Origin: an uncultured Anaeroplasma sp. | Lineage (GTDB): Bacteria > Bacillota_I > Bacilli_A > Acholeplasmatales > Anaeroplasmataceae | Assembly (NCBI GenBank): GCA_934216145.1 | Contig: CAKQBG010000005.1 | Span: 1-53,587 of the forward strand | Direction: 5' to 3' | Length of the DNA stretch: 53,587 bases | Part shown: positions 42,726-52,493 of the stretch, one piece after another | How positions within the stretch are numbered: position 1 is the first letter of the stretch | How the letters are laid out: each line of letters starts with the position of its first letter | Notes under the pieces: generated by a model | Told to the model about the DNA's origin: nothing | Seen by the model: the letters and a program-made list of their open reading frames with translations, nothing else | Database searches by the model: none | Program-made: the position numbers and the translations under genes

Positions 42726-43553
42726 ATGAAAAATATAGATTGTTCTAGCTCTAATAATGATGATATAAAATTAGATAAGCTTGATTTAATTACTGTAGAT
42801 GAGATAAATGCTATTTTAGAAAAATATCGTATTACTAAAAGAAATTTATCTTTAGTAGTAGGATTAGGAGAATTAACTATTACTAGATATCTAGAAAATG
42901 GAAATATTCCTACTAAAAAGAATTCTGATTTATTGAAAAGAGTATTAGATTCTCCATTTGATTATAGACAACTATTAATTGAGAATAAGGATAAAATAAA
43001 GCCTAATGCTTATAATAAATCTAAAAATTGTGTTGATGAGTTATTAAATCTTAATACAAATGATACATTTATTGAGGATGTGGCTGAATACATTATTTAT
43101 AATAATAAGGAGACAACTAATCTTTTATTACAAAAGCTTTTATATTATACTGAATTATTTAATATGGTATTTTTTGATAAAAGCCTTTATGAAAGCCAAT
43201 GTGGAAGATGGAAATATGGCCCTGTATATGGAAGAATTTATTATGAATATAAGGACTATGAAAGTAATGTTATAGAGCTTGAGGAATTAAATGTTAATTT
43301 AAATGATAATCAAAAGAAGCTAATTGATTCAATTATTAAATCCTTTGGATGTTATAGCGGTAAGGTCCTTTCTTTTTTTACTCATCATGAAATTCCATGG
43401 GAGAAAAGTAATGAGACTGGTAGTAAGATGATAGATAAGGATATAATGCTAGAATATGCTAGGTATATTAGAAATGAATATAAAATAGCTAGCTATAGTG
43501 ATATTTCTAAATATAGTGATTTAATGTTTGAGCTTTATAAGGCTAGTAATTGA
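42726..43553 (+). CDS. HTH-Panacea (DUF4065) regulator/antitoxin-like protein
   Basis: A 275-residue protein. Residues about 20-75 form a helix-turn-helix domain of the XRE/antitoxin type (ITKRNLSLVVGLGELTITRYLENGNIP). Residues about 110-250 are a Panacea/DUF4065 (SocA-like) domain: LLLQKLLYYTELFN, RWKYGPVYGRIYYEY, YSGKVLSFFTHHEIPWE. Panacea domains are known as antitoxins in many toxin-antitoxin pairs and as a ClpXP adaptor (SocA). No toxin gene is adjacent: the next gene is recC, eleven bases downstream. ATG 42726 follows AAAGGAGG by five bases; the in-frame ATG at 42690 sits in the palindrome. It probably binds the two palindromes and controls the RecBCD operon (inference). Confidence 0.88.
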   Translation: MKNIDCSSSNNDDIKLDKLDLITVDEINAILEKYRITKRNLSLVVGLGELTITRYLENGNIPTKKNSDLLKRVLDSPFDYRQLLIENKDKIKPNAYNKSKNCVDELLNLNTNDTFIEDVAEYIIYNNKETTNLLLQKLLYYTELFNMVFFDKSLYESQCGRWKYGPVYGRIYYEYKDYESNVIELEELNVNLNDNQKKLIDSIIKSFGCYSGKVLSFFTHHEIPWEKSNETGSKMIDKDIMLEYARYIRNEYKIASYSDISKYSDLMFELYKASN

Positions 43554-43564
43554 TGGAGGTTTCT

Positions 43565-46252
43565 ATGAAAATTATAAAGTATGATAATTTGAATATTATA
43601 GCTGATAAATTAATAGGGGAAATATTAAGTAATTGTAATCCCTTTGATACATACAATATTATTTTACCTAATTTAATTTTAGAACAATGGTTTAAGGCTT
43701 ACTGGCTTAAAAAAACTAATAGAGTATTATTAAATGTTAAATTTACAAGACTAACACCATTTATTAATGAGGTCTATAATAATGAAATACCTCTAATGAC
43801 TAGTGATAAAATGTCATTATTTATAGCTGATATATTATTAAATAATAAGTCATTATTTAGTGATATTTCTAGCTATTATGATAATAATTATACTAATTTA
43901 TATGATTTATCCTGTAATTTAGCTAAATTATTTAATAAATATGAAAATGATTTATTTATTCCTGATGGTTGGCAAAAGGTGTTATTAGATAGACTTCATG
44001 AAATTTCTAATTATACATTTTTAAGTGATACTATAAATAATCCTATTGTTATAGATAATAAAAGCTTCATTATAGGTTTTACAAAGCTAGATAAAATTCA
44101 TTTAAAAGCTTTAGTAAAATTAAGTAATTTAACAGTTTATTTTCAAAATGAGGCTGTAATAAAGCCCGAAATGCTTACATGTAGTGTGTCATCTAAGGAA
44201 AGAGAAATAGAATTTATACATGATGAAATCTGTATGCTATTAGAGGGTAATACTATGCTATATGATATAACTGTATATGCTCCCCATGCTTCAGAATATG
44301 AGGGTGTAATTAAAAAGGTTTTCTCAACCGGCGGAGATAAAAATTTCCCGGATGTACCATATGTTATTACGAATAATAATAGAGATTTATCTAATACTGG
44401 AGAGGCTATTGAGCTTTTATATAATGTTTTAGCTAGTGATGAATTTACTAGAAATGATTTTTATAGATTGATTTCTAATCCTAATATTGAGAAATCTAGA
44501 AATATTGATCCTTCAAAGATTAATGATATTATTAGTGCGCTTGATAGTATGAATGTTTATAGAAATAATAAGAAATGTGACGAATGGCTTTATGGTATTA
44601 AGAGATTACTATTAGCTAAGCTAATTGGTAAAAGCTATATTGATAATTACGTTAATTTAGATGGTGATATTTATTTACCATTTGGTAATATTTCTATGGA
44701 TGATAGTACTATTTCTATAGTTTGTGATATTGTTAATGATATAGAGGAATTTAGAAATAATAAGGATTATTCTATTGATAATATTAAATTAATGCTAAAT
44801 AAATGGTTATCTTATTCTAAGAATTTAGAATTTGAAGAGAATTATTATTATAATAAAGCTTTAAATGTTTTAGATTTTCTTAAAGAAAATAATTTAGATT
44901 TACCAAAAGATATTATTTTTAAGGCTTTGATTGATTCTACTAAAAATATTTCAGTAACTAGTAGTAATATAATTACTGGTGGAGTAACTTTTATTGATTT
45001 TAGTCCTAAAAATATTATTTCATCTAAGTATATCTTTTTATTAGGTATGTCTATTAATAATTTACCTAGAAGTGATAAAGCTGATGAATTAGATGAAAGA
45101 ACTGATAAGGATTCTATTACTTTAGAGGATTATAATACTTTTAGACTTATTTGTAATAATGCTGATAGAGTATATTGTTCTTATGTTAATATTGATTTAA
45201 AGACATTACAGGAATATAAGCCTTCTTTATTATTAGGTATAGATAAACCTGATTTATCCTTAGGCTTAATAGAGGATAGAGATTATTCTTCATTGTATTC
45301 TAAGAGTGAATTTAATAAAAAATCATATGGTATTAATTTAACTAAGGATATTGTAAAAAGAGATAAGGAACATTCTTTATTTGAAATGCCTAAAATTATT
45401 AGCTATAAGGATCTTGCTGATTTTATTAATGAGGGATTATCAGCTAAAATAAAAAGATTAATTACTAAATATGATAACTCATTAGAGAATAGTAGTAAGG
45501 AATATGAGCCTTTGAAAACATCAGGTTTAACCAAATATAAAATAAAATATGATTTATTTTTAAAGATGCTTGATGAACGAACTAATGAATTAGAATCTGA
45601 TACTATCGATGAAATATTAAATAAGTATAAAATAACTCATGATTTAGCCTATTTAGATAATAATTCTGAATCTATTATTAAAGAGGTTAGTGATTATTAT
45701 AGTGATATTACTGAGAATTTTATTGTTTATAAGCCATTTACTGTTGATTTAGTAAATGATTCTATAAGTTTTAGTATAGAGATAAAGGATAGCTATATAG
45801 TAGCTGGTGATGATGGATTTTATAATTTTTATGGGATAAATCCTAAAAAATTAAAAGATCCTTCTGATTACACAAAAATTTATATTATTTCTTTAGCTCA
45901 TATTGTCCATGAGGGAATCGGTCATGCTAAAGTAAGGCTTAATAATAATAAGGATTTTGAGGTTTCCTTAGAACAAGCTAAGGATATACTTAATAAGCTT
46001 TATATTAAATATAATGATTATTCTATAAATTATTTATCTCCGATTGATACTTATAAATATGATGAAAATCAGTATGATGAAGTTATAAATAAAGCTAAAT
46101 TGATATGGAAGAATTTTAATGATTCAAATATGATTAAAATAAGAGATAATGCTGGGTTTACTAGAGTTAGCTTTAAGGATTTTTGGCCTCAATATAAGGA
46201 AGAAATAGAAAAGCTAGTTTTATTTAAAATTGAGGAGGAGAAAAATGATTAA
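43565..46252 (+). CDS. recC: RecC subunit of exonuclease V
   Basis: An 895-residue protein with the RecC order: LPNLILEQWFKAYWL near 40, FTRLTPFINEVY, ITVYAPHASEYEGVIKKVF and VPYVITNNNRDLSNTGEA in the first half, then TGGVTFIDFSPKNIISSKYIFLLGMSINNLPR near 470-505, the best RecC landmark. The C-terminal third lacks both the nuclease motif and the Cys cluster expected in AddB/RexB, which argues for RecC. It should channel DNA strands and scan for a Chi-like signal. It is shorter than E. coli RecC (about 1120 residues). ATG 43565 has GGAGG five bases upstream. It overlaps recB by eight bases. Confidence 0.87.
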   Translation: MKIIKYDNLNIIADKLIGEILSNCNPFDTYNIILPNLILEQWFKAYWLKKTNRVLLNVKFTRLTPFINEVYNNEIPLMTSDKMSLFIADILLNNKSLFSDISSYYDNNYTNLYDLSCNLAKLFNKYENDLFIPDGWQKVLLDRLHEISNYTFLSDTINNPIVIDNKSFIIGFTKLDKIHLKALVKLSNLTVYFQNEAVIKPEMLTCSVSSKEREIEFIHDEICMLLEGNTMLYDITVYAPHASEYEGVIKKVFSTGGDKNFPDVPYVITNNNRDLSNTGEAIELLYNVLASDEFTRNDFYRLISNPNIEKSRNIDPSKINDIISALDSMNVYRNNKKCDEWLYGIKRLLLAKLIGKSYIDNYVNLDGDIYLPFGNISMDDSTISIVCDIVNDIEEFRNNKDYSIDNIKLMLNKWLSYSKNLEFEENYYYNKALNVLDFLKENNLDLPKDIIFKALIDSTKNISVTSSNIITGGVTFIDFSPKNIISSKYIFLLGMSINNLPRSDKADELDERTDKDSITLEDYNTFRLICNNADRVYCSYVNIDLKTLQEYKPSLLLGIDKPDLSLGLIEDRDYSSLYSKSEFNKKSYGINLTKDIVKRDKEHSLFEMPKIISYKDLADFINEGLSAKIKRLITKYDNSLENSSKEYEPLKTSGLTKYKIKYDLFLKMLDERTNELESDTIDEILNKYKITHDLAYLDNNSESIIKEVSDYYSDITENFIVYKPFTVDLVNDSISFSIEIKDSYIVAGDDGFYNFYGINPKKLKDPSDYTKIYIISLAHIVHEGIGHAKVRLNNNKDFEVSLEQAKDILNKLYIKYNDYSINYLSPIDTYKYDENQYDEVINKAKLIWKNFNDSNMIKIRDNAGFTRVSFKDFWPQYKEEIEKLVLFKIEEEKND

Positions 46253-49200
46253 TTTTGATGTTAATGATTTTAAATTATATGAAAATTATTCTATTTCAGC
46301 TTCTGCCGGTACTGGAAAAACCTATAATATTGTCGGGATAGTTGAAAAGCTAATTCGAAGTGGAATAGATATTAGTAATATTCTTATTGTAACCTATACT
46401 GAAAAGGCTGCAGGAGAGCTAGTGGCTAGAATAGGTGGTAATTTAAAGGAGAAAAAATTGAATGCTGATATGGATAAGGCTCATATTGGTACAATTCATT
46501 CATTCTGTAAGGATACTTTAAATGCTTATTATTTAAGTATGGGTATTCCATCTCATTTAAGCGTTATTGATGAATCTAGTCTAGATAGTTTATATGATGA
46601 ATATCTAAGAGATTTACTATATGATAATAAAATTGAATATAGCTTTCTTGATAAAAAAACAAACTATATTCAGGAAATTGCTAAAAATCTTTATTTGGAT
46701 AAAAATGGTAATATTGATCCTAATATTATTGATTTTGATATTAGTCCTTTAGATAAATTTTATGTTGATTTTGTTAGTAAGACTACTAAATGCTCTTTTG
46801 AGGAATTAATAAATATTTATAGTGATTGCTTAAATAATTGTAATGATGATATTAAGCCTTATTATAAAAGACTTGTTGATGCATATAAGGGATTATTAAG
46901 TGGTGATTTATTATTATATACAAATGATGAAACTGTAAAGGATTATATTAATAGCCATAGTAATCTTGAAATAAGTGATATTATTAAACAGGCTAAAAAG
47001 GATAAGAAGCTAGATGAAGTAACCTATGAACCTATTGTTAAGGGATTAGATAAGGTTAACAAAAACTTAGGTAATGCTTCTAAAATTATGGATTCTATTG
47101 TTAATGGTGGTCTTAAGAAGGTAAGTGGTAATTATGATCTTTTATCTTTACCTAGCTTTTCTATTATAAAAGAGATAAAGAGCTATAAGGGTAATGAGTT
47201 ATTAATTTTTCAAAAATACGCAATTGAATATTATAGGCTATGTCAAAAGGTAAAGGAAAATAATTCCTGGATAACATTTGATGATATGCTAAGAGAGGTA
47301 AGAGAAGCTGTAGTACATAATGATGTAATTAAAAATAAAATTAGAAAACAATATAAGTATGCTATAATTGATGAATTTCAGGATACTAATCAGCTTCAAT
47401 GGGATATATTTAAGAATGTATTTTTAAATAGTGATGATAATTACATTATTGTTGTTGGTGATAATAAACAATCTATTTATTCGTTTCAAGGCGCTGATTT
47501 AACAGTTTATAATAAGGCTGTAAAGGCTATTATTGATAAGGGAGGAAATGATTGTTATTTAGCTAAAAACTATAGATCATCTAGGTCTATGATAGAAGGC
47601 TATAATGCTTTATTTAAGGTTCCTGCCTTTAAGTCATTAAATTATAATGATGTTTTAGTTGGTAAGGATGATATTTATGCTAAATATAATGGAGAATATA
47701 TTAAGGCCATAAATATTGTTTTAACTAAGAAAACGATTAATGATATTTCTACTGATGAGGATTATTATATAACACCAAATGAATATGCTGAAAAATGTGT
47801 TGAGATGATTGTTGATTTTTGTAGTAAGAATAGTGATGGTCATACTAAACTTAGAATCGACAAAGATGAAAGAGATGTATCATTTAATGATTTTATGGTT
47901 TTAGCTCGTTCTAAGTCTGAGCTTTCAAGCTTTGAATATGCCTTAACTAAGGCTGGTGTACCTTATGTTAAATATAAGGATGATAAGCTTTTTAATGGTA
48001 TTGAATGTGCTCACTGGATAGCTTTAATTGAAGCTATTATTTCTCCTGATTTTATTGGTGAAAATAGAAAGACCTTTAGGAAAGCATTATATACTAAATT
48101 CTTTGGTTTAAGCTTAAAGGATATTTCAAGTAGTGATTTTGATAGAGATGATAGTCCTGAGATGGATTTAATTATGAAATGGAGAGAATTAGCAAATGAA
48201 TATAGGTATGATGAGCTAATTTATTCTATTTTAACTGATTCTAATTTAGATAATATATTAGGTAATATTTCTGATATTCAAAGCTTAAACGTATTTAAGC
48301 AAATTGGTGATTATGCTTTAACCTATTTATTAAATGGTAATACCTTATTTTTACTTAAAAATAATTTGATTAATCTTTCAAATGGTGTTAGTGAAGACGA
48401 TGATATGGGTGGTACTATAGTAGCAAAGGGGACTGACTTTGATTGTGTTGAGCTTATGACTATGCACGCTTCAAAGGGACTTGATAGAGCGGTTGTTTTC
48501 TCTGTCGGAGGAGAAGCTGGAATTAAAAATGGTTCTTCAGTTTGTGTATATCATAAGAATGTTAGTGATAGTGATGGTAATTCTGATATTAAATCATTCA
48601 TAACTATTAAAAATGATTTAAATAAAGGAGATATTACTACTGAGAATGCCGAAGAGAAGGAAAGACTATTTTATGTAGCCTATACTAGAGCGAGAAATCT
48701 TATGTTTTTACCATATTATACGCCTGTAGACAAAATACCTGTTACTAATGCTATAAAGGAATATATTCTAGATAGTAGTAATAATGAGCTATATAATAAA
48801 TGCTATTACGATGAAGGTAGTACTATTCCTACATCTGAATTAAAGAAAATGGTTGGTAATATTATTGGAGATAAAAAGGATAGCACTATCGATATAGAAA
48901 CTATTGAGAAGCTAAAGAAACTAGCAAAGGGAATGAATAAGCATTTTAGCTATAAGCATTCCTATGCATCAATGTCTAAGCTTAAAGAAAATAATAATAT
49001 CATTGATGATAATGTTAATAGTAATAAAGAAGGCGAAGAGCTTGATGAAGCGTTAGTTGGCTTTGATTTGAATTCCTTACCTGCTAATTTAGAATATAGT
49101 CTTGATGAGTCATTTGAAATACCTCTAGGCTTCCCTAAGGGCGCTATGGTTGGTACAACATTACATGAGGTATTTGAGAAATTTGAATTTACTGATATAA

Positions 49201-49823
49201 GAAAAAATAATAATCTTGATTTACTTATTGAGGAAAGATTTAAGGCTAATAAGCTTAGACTTAAGGATGAATATAGAGAGTATGTTTCTAATATGGTCTA
49301 TAATGTTCTAACCGCAAAGCTTCCTATTATTAGAGGAAATATAATTGATTTAAATAATTATTTTTATTTAGCTGATATTGAAAGTAAGGATAGGAAGGCT
49401 GAGGCTGAATTTAATTTTAGTGAATTAGAAAATGGAATATTCTCTAATTATTGTAATGGATTTATTGATTTATTATTTAAAAGTGGAGATTATTATAGTA
49501 TTCTTGACTGGAAGTCAGATACAATAAATAATGATGATTTATTAAGCTATAATAATCTTACTGATATAAAGACAAGAGTAGATGGACATTATTCTATTCA
49601 AAGAGTTTTATATTCCTATACACTTATATCATGGCTTTATGATTTGAGATTAGAGGAAACTAAAGAGGAAGTCTTTAATAAGCATTTTGGTGGTATTTAT
49701 TATGTTTTTATTAGAGGATGTCATGAGGATAGCTATAATGGTATTTATGCTCAAACATGGAATTCTTGGAGTGAACTTGAAAGTGAATTCAATAAAATTA
49801 TGAAGATATGTAAATATCGTTAG
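46245..49823 (+). CDS. recB: RecB helicase-nuclease subunit of exonuclease V
   Basis: A 1192-residue UvrD/Rep-type helicase with a C-terminal nuclease. Walker A is SASAGTGKTYN near residue 20; TYTEKAAGEL, IGTIHSFC, DEFQDTNQLQWDIF, VGDNKQSIYSFQGADL, LMTMHASKGLD and VAYTRARN are the further SF1A helicase motifs. The RecB-family nuclease is intact: His974 (GTTLHEVFE), Asp1075 (GFIDLLF), Asp1088 and Lys1090 (LDWKSD), and QRVLYSY. Length equals E. coli RecB (about 1180). ATG 46245 follows GGAGGAG inside the end of recC. It supplies 3'-5' helicase and the nuclease of RecBCD. Confidence 0.92.
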   Translation: MINFDVNDFKLYENYSISASAGTGKTYNIVGIVEKLIRSGIDISNILIVTYTEKAAGELVARIGGNLKEKKLNADMDKAHIGTIHSFCKDTLNAYYLSMGIPSHLSVIDESSLDSLYDEYLRDLLYDNKIEYSFLDKKTNYIQEIAKNLYLDKNGNIDPNIIDFDISPLDKFYVDFVSKTTKCSFEELINIYSDCLNNCNDDIKPYYKRLVDAYKGLLSGDLLLYTNDETVKDYINSHSNLEISDIIKQAKKDKKLDEVTYEPIVKGLDKVNKNLGNASKIMDSIVNGGLKKVSGNYDLLSLPSFSIIKEIKSYKGNELLIFQKYAIEYYRLCQKVKENNSWITFDDMLREVREAVVHNDVIKNKIRKQYKYAIIDEFQDTNQLQWDIFKNVFLNSDDNYIIVVGDNKQSIYSFQGADLTVYNKAVKAIIDKGGNDCYLAKNYRSSRSMIEGYNALFKVPAFKSLNYNDVLVGKDDIYAKYNGEYIKAINIVLTKKTINDISTDEDYYITPNEYAEKCVEMIVDFCSKNSDGHTKLRIDKDERDVSFNDFMVLARSKSELSSFEYALTKAGVPYVKYKDDKLFNGIECAHWIALIEAIISPDFIGENRKTFRKALYTKFFGLSLKDISSSDFDRDDSPEMDLIMKWRELANEYRYDELIYSILTDSNLDNILGNISDIQSLNVFKQIGDYALTYLLNGNTLFLLKNNLINLSNGVSEDDDMGGTIVAKGTDFDCVELMTMHASKGLDRAVVFSVGGEAGIKNGSSVCVYHKNVSDSDGNSDIKSFITIKNDLNKGDITTENAEEKERLFYVAYTRARNLMFLPYYTPVDKIPVTNAIKEYILDSSNNELYNKCYYDEGSTIPTSELKKMVGNIIGDKKDSTIDIETIEKLKKLAKGMNKHFSYKHSYASMSKLKENNNIIDDNVNSNKEGEELDEALVGFDLNSLPANLEYSLDESFEIPLGFPKGAMVGTTLHEVFEKFEFTDIRKNNNLDLLIEERFKANKLRLKDEYREYVSNMVYNVLTAKLPIIRGNIIDLNNYFYLADIESKDRKAEAEFNFSELENGIFSNYCNGFIDLLFKSGDYYSILDWKSDTINNDDLLSYNNLTDIKTRVDGHYSIQRVLYSYTLISWLYDLRLEETKEEVFNKHFGGIYYVFIRGCHEDSYNGIYAQTWNSWSELESEFNKIMKICKYR

Positions 49824-49833
49824 AGGTGAAAAA

Positions 49834-51726
49834 ATGAATGATAATGAATTTGTTAATAATTTAATTGAATATCGTTTTATGGATAAAATTTGGAATAATG
49901 TTATTAAATATATCATTAAGCCTCTGGATGATAATGAGACTGTTATTAAGCTTTTAGCTTTATATTTTGTTTATATTAGTGATGGTTCATCAGCTATGCC
50001 ATTAGATAAAAATATTCTAACAAAAGAATGGAATAATAAATGTGCTAGTATGGAGATACTATTTAGAGCTTTAGAAAGTGAAGAACTAGAAAATGAGCTT
50101 TTAATGGTCAATAGTATAAAAGAAGAAGGTATTAATACGATAGCTAATATAGATGAGCTATACTCATCTATAAAGCTCGTAGGAGAAAATAAGCTATTTA
50201 TTATTGAGAATTCCTTTATATTTGCGAGAAAATATTATAATGCGAAAAATGGTATTAAAGATTCAATTAAAAGGTTATTTCTTGATTTTAATGATGAATG
50301 TGATATCCCCTTTAATGTTGATGAGGTTTGGAATAGTGCGGCCTTAAAACAAAAGGAGGTTATTGAGAAGGGCTTATTCAAAAATTTAATTATTACAGGA
50401 GGTCCTGGAACAGGTAAGACTACAGCTGTTTTTTATCTATTACTTGCTCTTCTTAAGAATTATAAGGATTATAAGGTTTATATGACTGCCCCATCAGGTA
50501 AGGCAGCATCCCGTATTAAGGAAAGTATTAATGGCGAGATTGCGAACGCTAAAAGAAATAATTTATTGGGTTATGATGATGAAATTAAAAAGCTAACTGA
50601 AACTAGTGAAAGTACTATTCATAGGCTATTAGGTAATGATCGAACAACTAATGATTTTGAGCATAATTTAGATAATCAATTTGAAGAAAAATCTATTTTT
50701 ATAATTGATGAATCTAGTATGATTGATGTTTGTATTTTTGATTCATTATTAAAGGCTATTCCAAATAAGGCTAGAGTCTTTATTTTAGGAGATAAGTATC
50801 AGCTACCATCTGTTGAATGTGGTGCCGTTTTGGCTGATTTATTAAATAATCCAGAATTAAAGGATAATATAGTTGAGCTTAATGAATCTCATAGATTTAA
50901 GAAGGGGTCTCCTATTTATGAACTTGCCGATAAAGTTAATAATGGTATTAGTGTTAATATAAAGCTAGATGAAGAATTTAATATTATTGATAGAGTAAAA
51001 GGAGAATATCCTGTATTTTATTATAATGATGAAAATAATCCTAATGGAGATTTTAATAAAATATTAGAACTATGGGCTAAGAGATTTTATAGTAAAACAC
51101 AAGAAGAATGTACAGGAATTAAATTTAATGAAAATGTATTAGATAGAATATTTTCTAAAATTGATGAGGCAAGAGTGCTAAGCTCTCAAAATGAAGGTAG
51201 AATTGGTGTTAATAATATTAATAAAATTATAAAAGACACTGTAATAGATAGAAGCTTTCAAACAAATATTAGGGGCTTTTATCCAGGTATGCCATTAATG
51301 ATATTAAAGAATAATACCTCTTTAGATTTATATAATGGAGATACTGGAATTTTAGTTAATTTTGAAAATAGTAACAATTTATATTTTCTTATTGAAAAGG
51401 ATAGTAAGTATTATAAAAAGGATTCTCTTGCCTTAGATGATAAAATATTAAAGGTAGGTAAATATATGCTTTATCCTTTAAGAATGCTAGATTTAAATAA
51501 TATTATTTATGCTTATTCTATAACAATTCATAAATCTCAAGGCTCTGGATATGAAAATATAATGGTTGTTTTACCTAAAAAGAAGGGACATCCTCTTTTA
51601 AATAGACAGATTCTATATACAGCTATTACTAGAACAAAAGGGCCAACCTATTTAATATCTAATGAGGAAAGGATTAATGAAGCGATAGCTAGTGTTGTAG
51701 CTAGATATACAAGAATTTTTAATTAA
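49834..51726 (+). CDS. recD: RecD helicase subunit of exonuclease V
   Basis: A 630-residue SF1B helicase (5'-3'). An N-terminal helical domain of about 160 residues precedes TGGPGTGKTTA (from about 189), APSGKAASRIKESI, STIHRLLG, FIIDESSMID, LGDKYQLPSVECG, LNESHRF and the C-terminal AYSITIHKSQGS and YTAITRTKG. Length matches RecD of RecBCD (about 610); the longer N-terminal domain of RecD2 (720 residues or more) is not present. AGAGGTG precedes the ATG ten bases after recB, so recC-recB-recD is one operon in the E. coli gene order. Confidence 0.9.
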   Translation: MNDNEFVNNLIEYRFMDKIWNNVIKYIIKPLDDNETVIKLLALYFVYISDGSSAMPLDKNILTKEWNNKCASMEILFRALESEELENELLMVNSIKEEGINTIANIDELYSSIKLVGENKLFIIENSFIFARKYYNAKNGIKDSIKRLFLDFNDECDIPFNVDEVWNSAALKQKEVIEKGLFKNLIITGGPGTGKTTAVFYLLLALLKNYKDYKVYMTAPSGKAASRIKESINGEIANAKRNNLLGYDDEIKKLTETSESTIHRLLGNDRTTNDFEHNLDNQFEEKSIFIIDESSMIDVCIFDSLLKAIPNKARVFILGDKYQLPSVECGAVLADLLNNPELKDNIVELNESHRFKKGSPIYELADKVNNGISVNIKLDEEFNIIDRVKGEYPVFYYNDENNPNGDFNKILELWAKRFYSKTQEECTGIKFNENVLDRIFSKIDEARVLSSQNEGRIGVNNINKIIKDTVIDRSFQTNIRGFYPGMPLMILKNNTSLDLYNGDTGILVNFENSNNLYFLIEKDSKYYKKDSLALDDKILKVGKYMLYPLRMLDLNNIIYAYSITIHKSQGSGYENIMVVLPKKKGHPLLNRQILYTAITRTKGPTYLISNEERINEAIASVVARYTRIFN

Positions 51727-51754
51727 TGTAAATTGTGTAATTATTTTATTTTAA

Positions 51755-51783
51755 TTGAGAATATCACTTATTTATGATACAAT
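51755..51783 (+). promoter_or_regulatory. Promoter of the alarmone synthetase gene
   Basis: TTGAGA at 51755-51760, 17-base spacer, TACAAT at 51778-51783, close to the start codon at 51801. Confidence 0.65.
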
Positions 51784-51800
51784 ACCTAAGGTGGTATTAA

Positions 51801-52493
51801 ATGATTTTAAAAAAAGAACAAATTCCTAATATAGGTAGAATTGATAGTACATCATTTCTTTCAGATAATGAAAAGGAATTTGTTAAGGCCTATTTTATTA
51901 GAGAACAAGAATTTAGATATGCGCTTAGAAGTATGTCTGCTAAATTTGAAAATTTAGATGATTATTGTGAAATGCATTTTGATCATAATCCAATTCATCA
52001 TATTGAATCTAGAATTAAAACTGCAGAAAGTCTACTTGAAAAAGTGAAAAGAAGAAATCTTGATTTGAATATCAATGTTTTAGGAACTGATATATTCGAT
52101 GTTGCAGGAATGAGAGTTGTATGTAATTATATAAATGATATTTATAGAATTGAACAGCTTTTACTTCAACAAAAGGATATTGAGGTTTTAATAAGAAAGG
52201 ATTATATTCTTAATCCTAAAGATTCAGGCTATAGAAGCCTTCATGATATTTTTATTTTGGAAATTAATGTTGATGGTAATATTAAAAAGATTCCGGTTGA
52301 GGTACAATTTAGAACTATCGCGATGGATATGTGGGCCTCTTTAGAACATGAGCTTAGGTATAAGAGTACAAAAAAGCTTGATGAAATTGATGAAACTAAG
52401 CTAAAAGAATATTCTAATGATTTATATAATATGGATTTGAATATGCAAAGACTATATATTAAAACAGTCTTAGGAGATAATGATAATGATTGA
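51801..52493 (+). CDS. relQ: Small alarmone synthetase, RelQ type
   Basis: A 230-residue (p)ppGpp synthetase without hydrolase or regulatory domains. RelA/SpoT synthetase motifs are clear: DIFDVAGMRVVC near 95-106, YILNPKDSGYRSLHDIF near 133-149 and VEVQFRTIAMDMWASLEHELRYK near 165-187, the last typical of RelQ/YjbM. It makes alarmone from ATP and GTP/GDP under stress. GGTGG precedes the ATG. It overlaps the methionine aminopeptidase gene by eight bases. RelP cannot be fully excluded. Confidence 0.92.
   Translation: MILKKEQIPNIGRIDSTSFLSDNEKEFVKAYFIREQEFRYALRSMSAKFENLDDYCEMHFDHNPIHHIESRIKTAESLLEKVKRRNLDLNINVLGTDIFDVAGMRVVCNYINDIYRIEQLLLQQKDIEVLIRKDYILNPKDSGYRSLHDIFILEINVDGNIKKIPVEVQFRTIAMDMWASLEHELRYKSTKKLDEIDETKLKEYSNDLYNMDLNMQRLYIKTVLGDNDND

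Noticed and set aside
42726..43553. Complete toxin-antitoxin pair with a small toxin
   Set aside because: No separate small reading frame lies between or beside the Panacea gene and recC on either strand; the open frame at 43060-43275 is an out-of-frame shadow.
43565..49823. AddB-AddA (RexBA) instead of RecC-RecB
   Set aside because: The first protein lacks the AddB nuclease and Cys cluster, has RecC landmarks such as TGGVTF and LLGMSINNLPR, and a recD-length gene follows.
49834..51726. RecD2 helicase
   Set aside because: Too short for RecD2 and directly linked to recC and recB, so RecD of the RecBCD complex is the better call.
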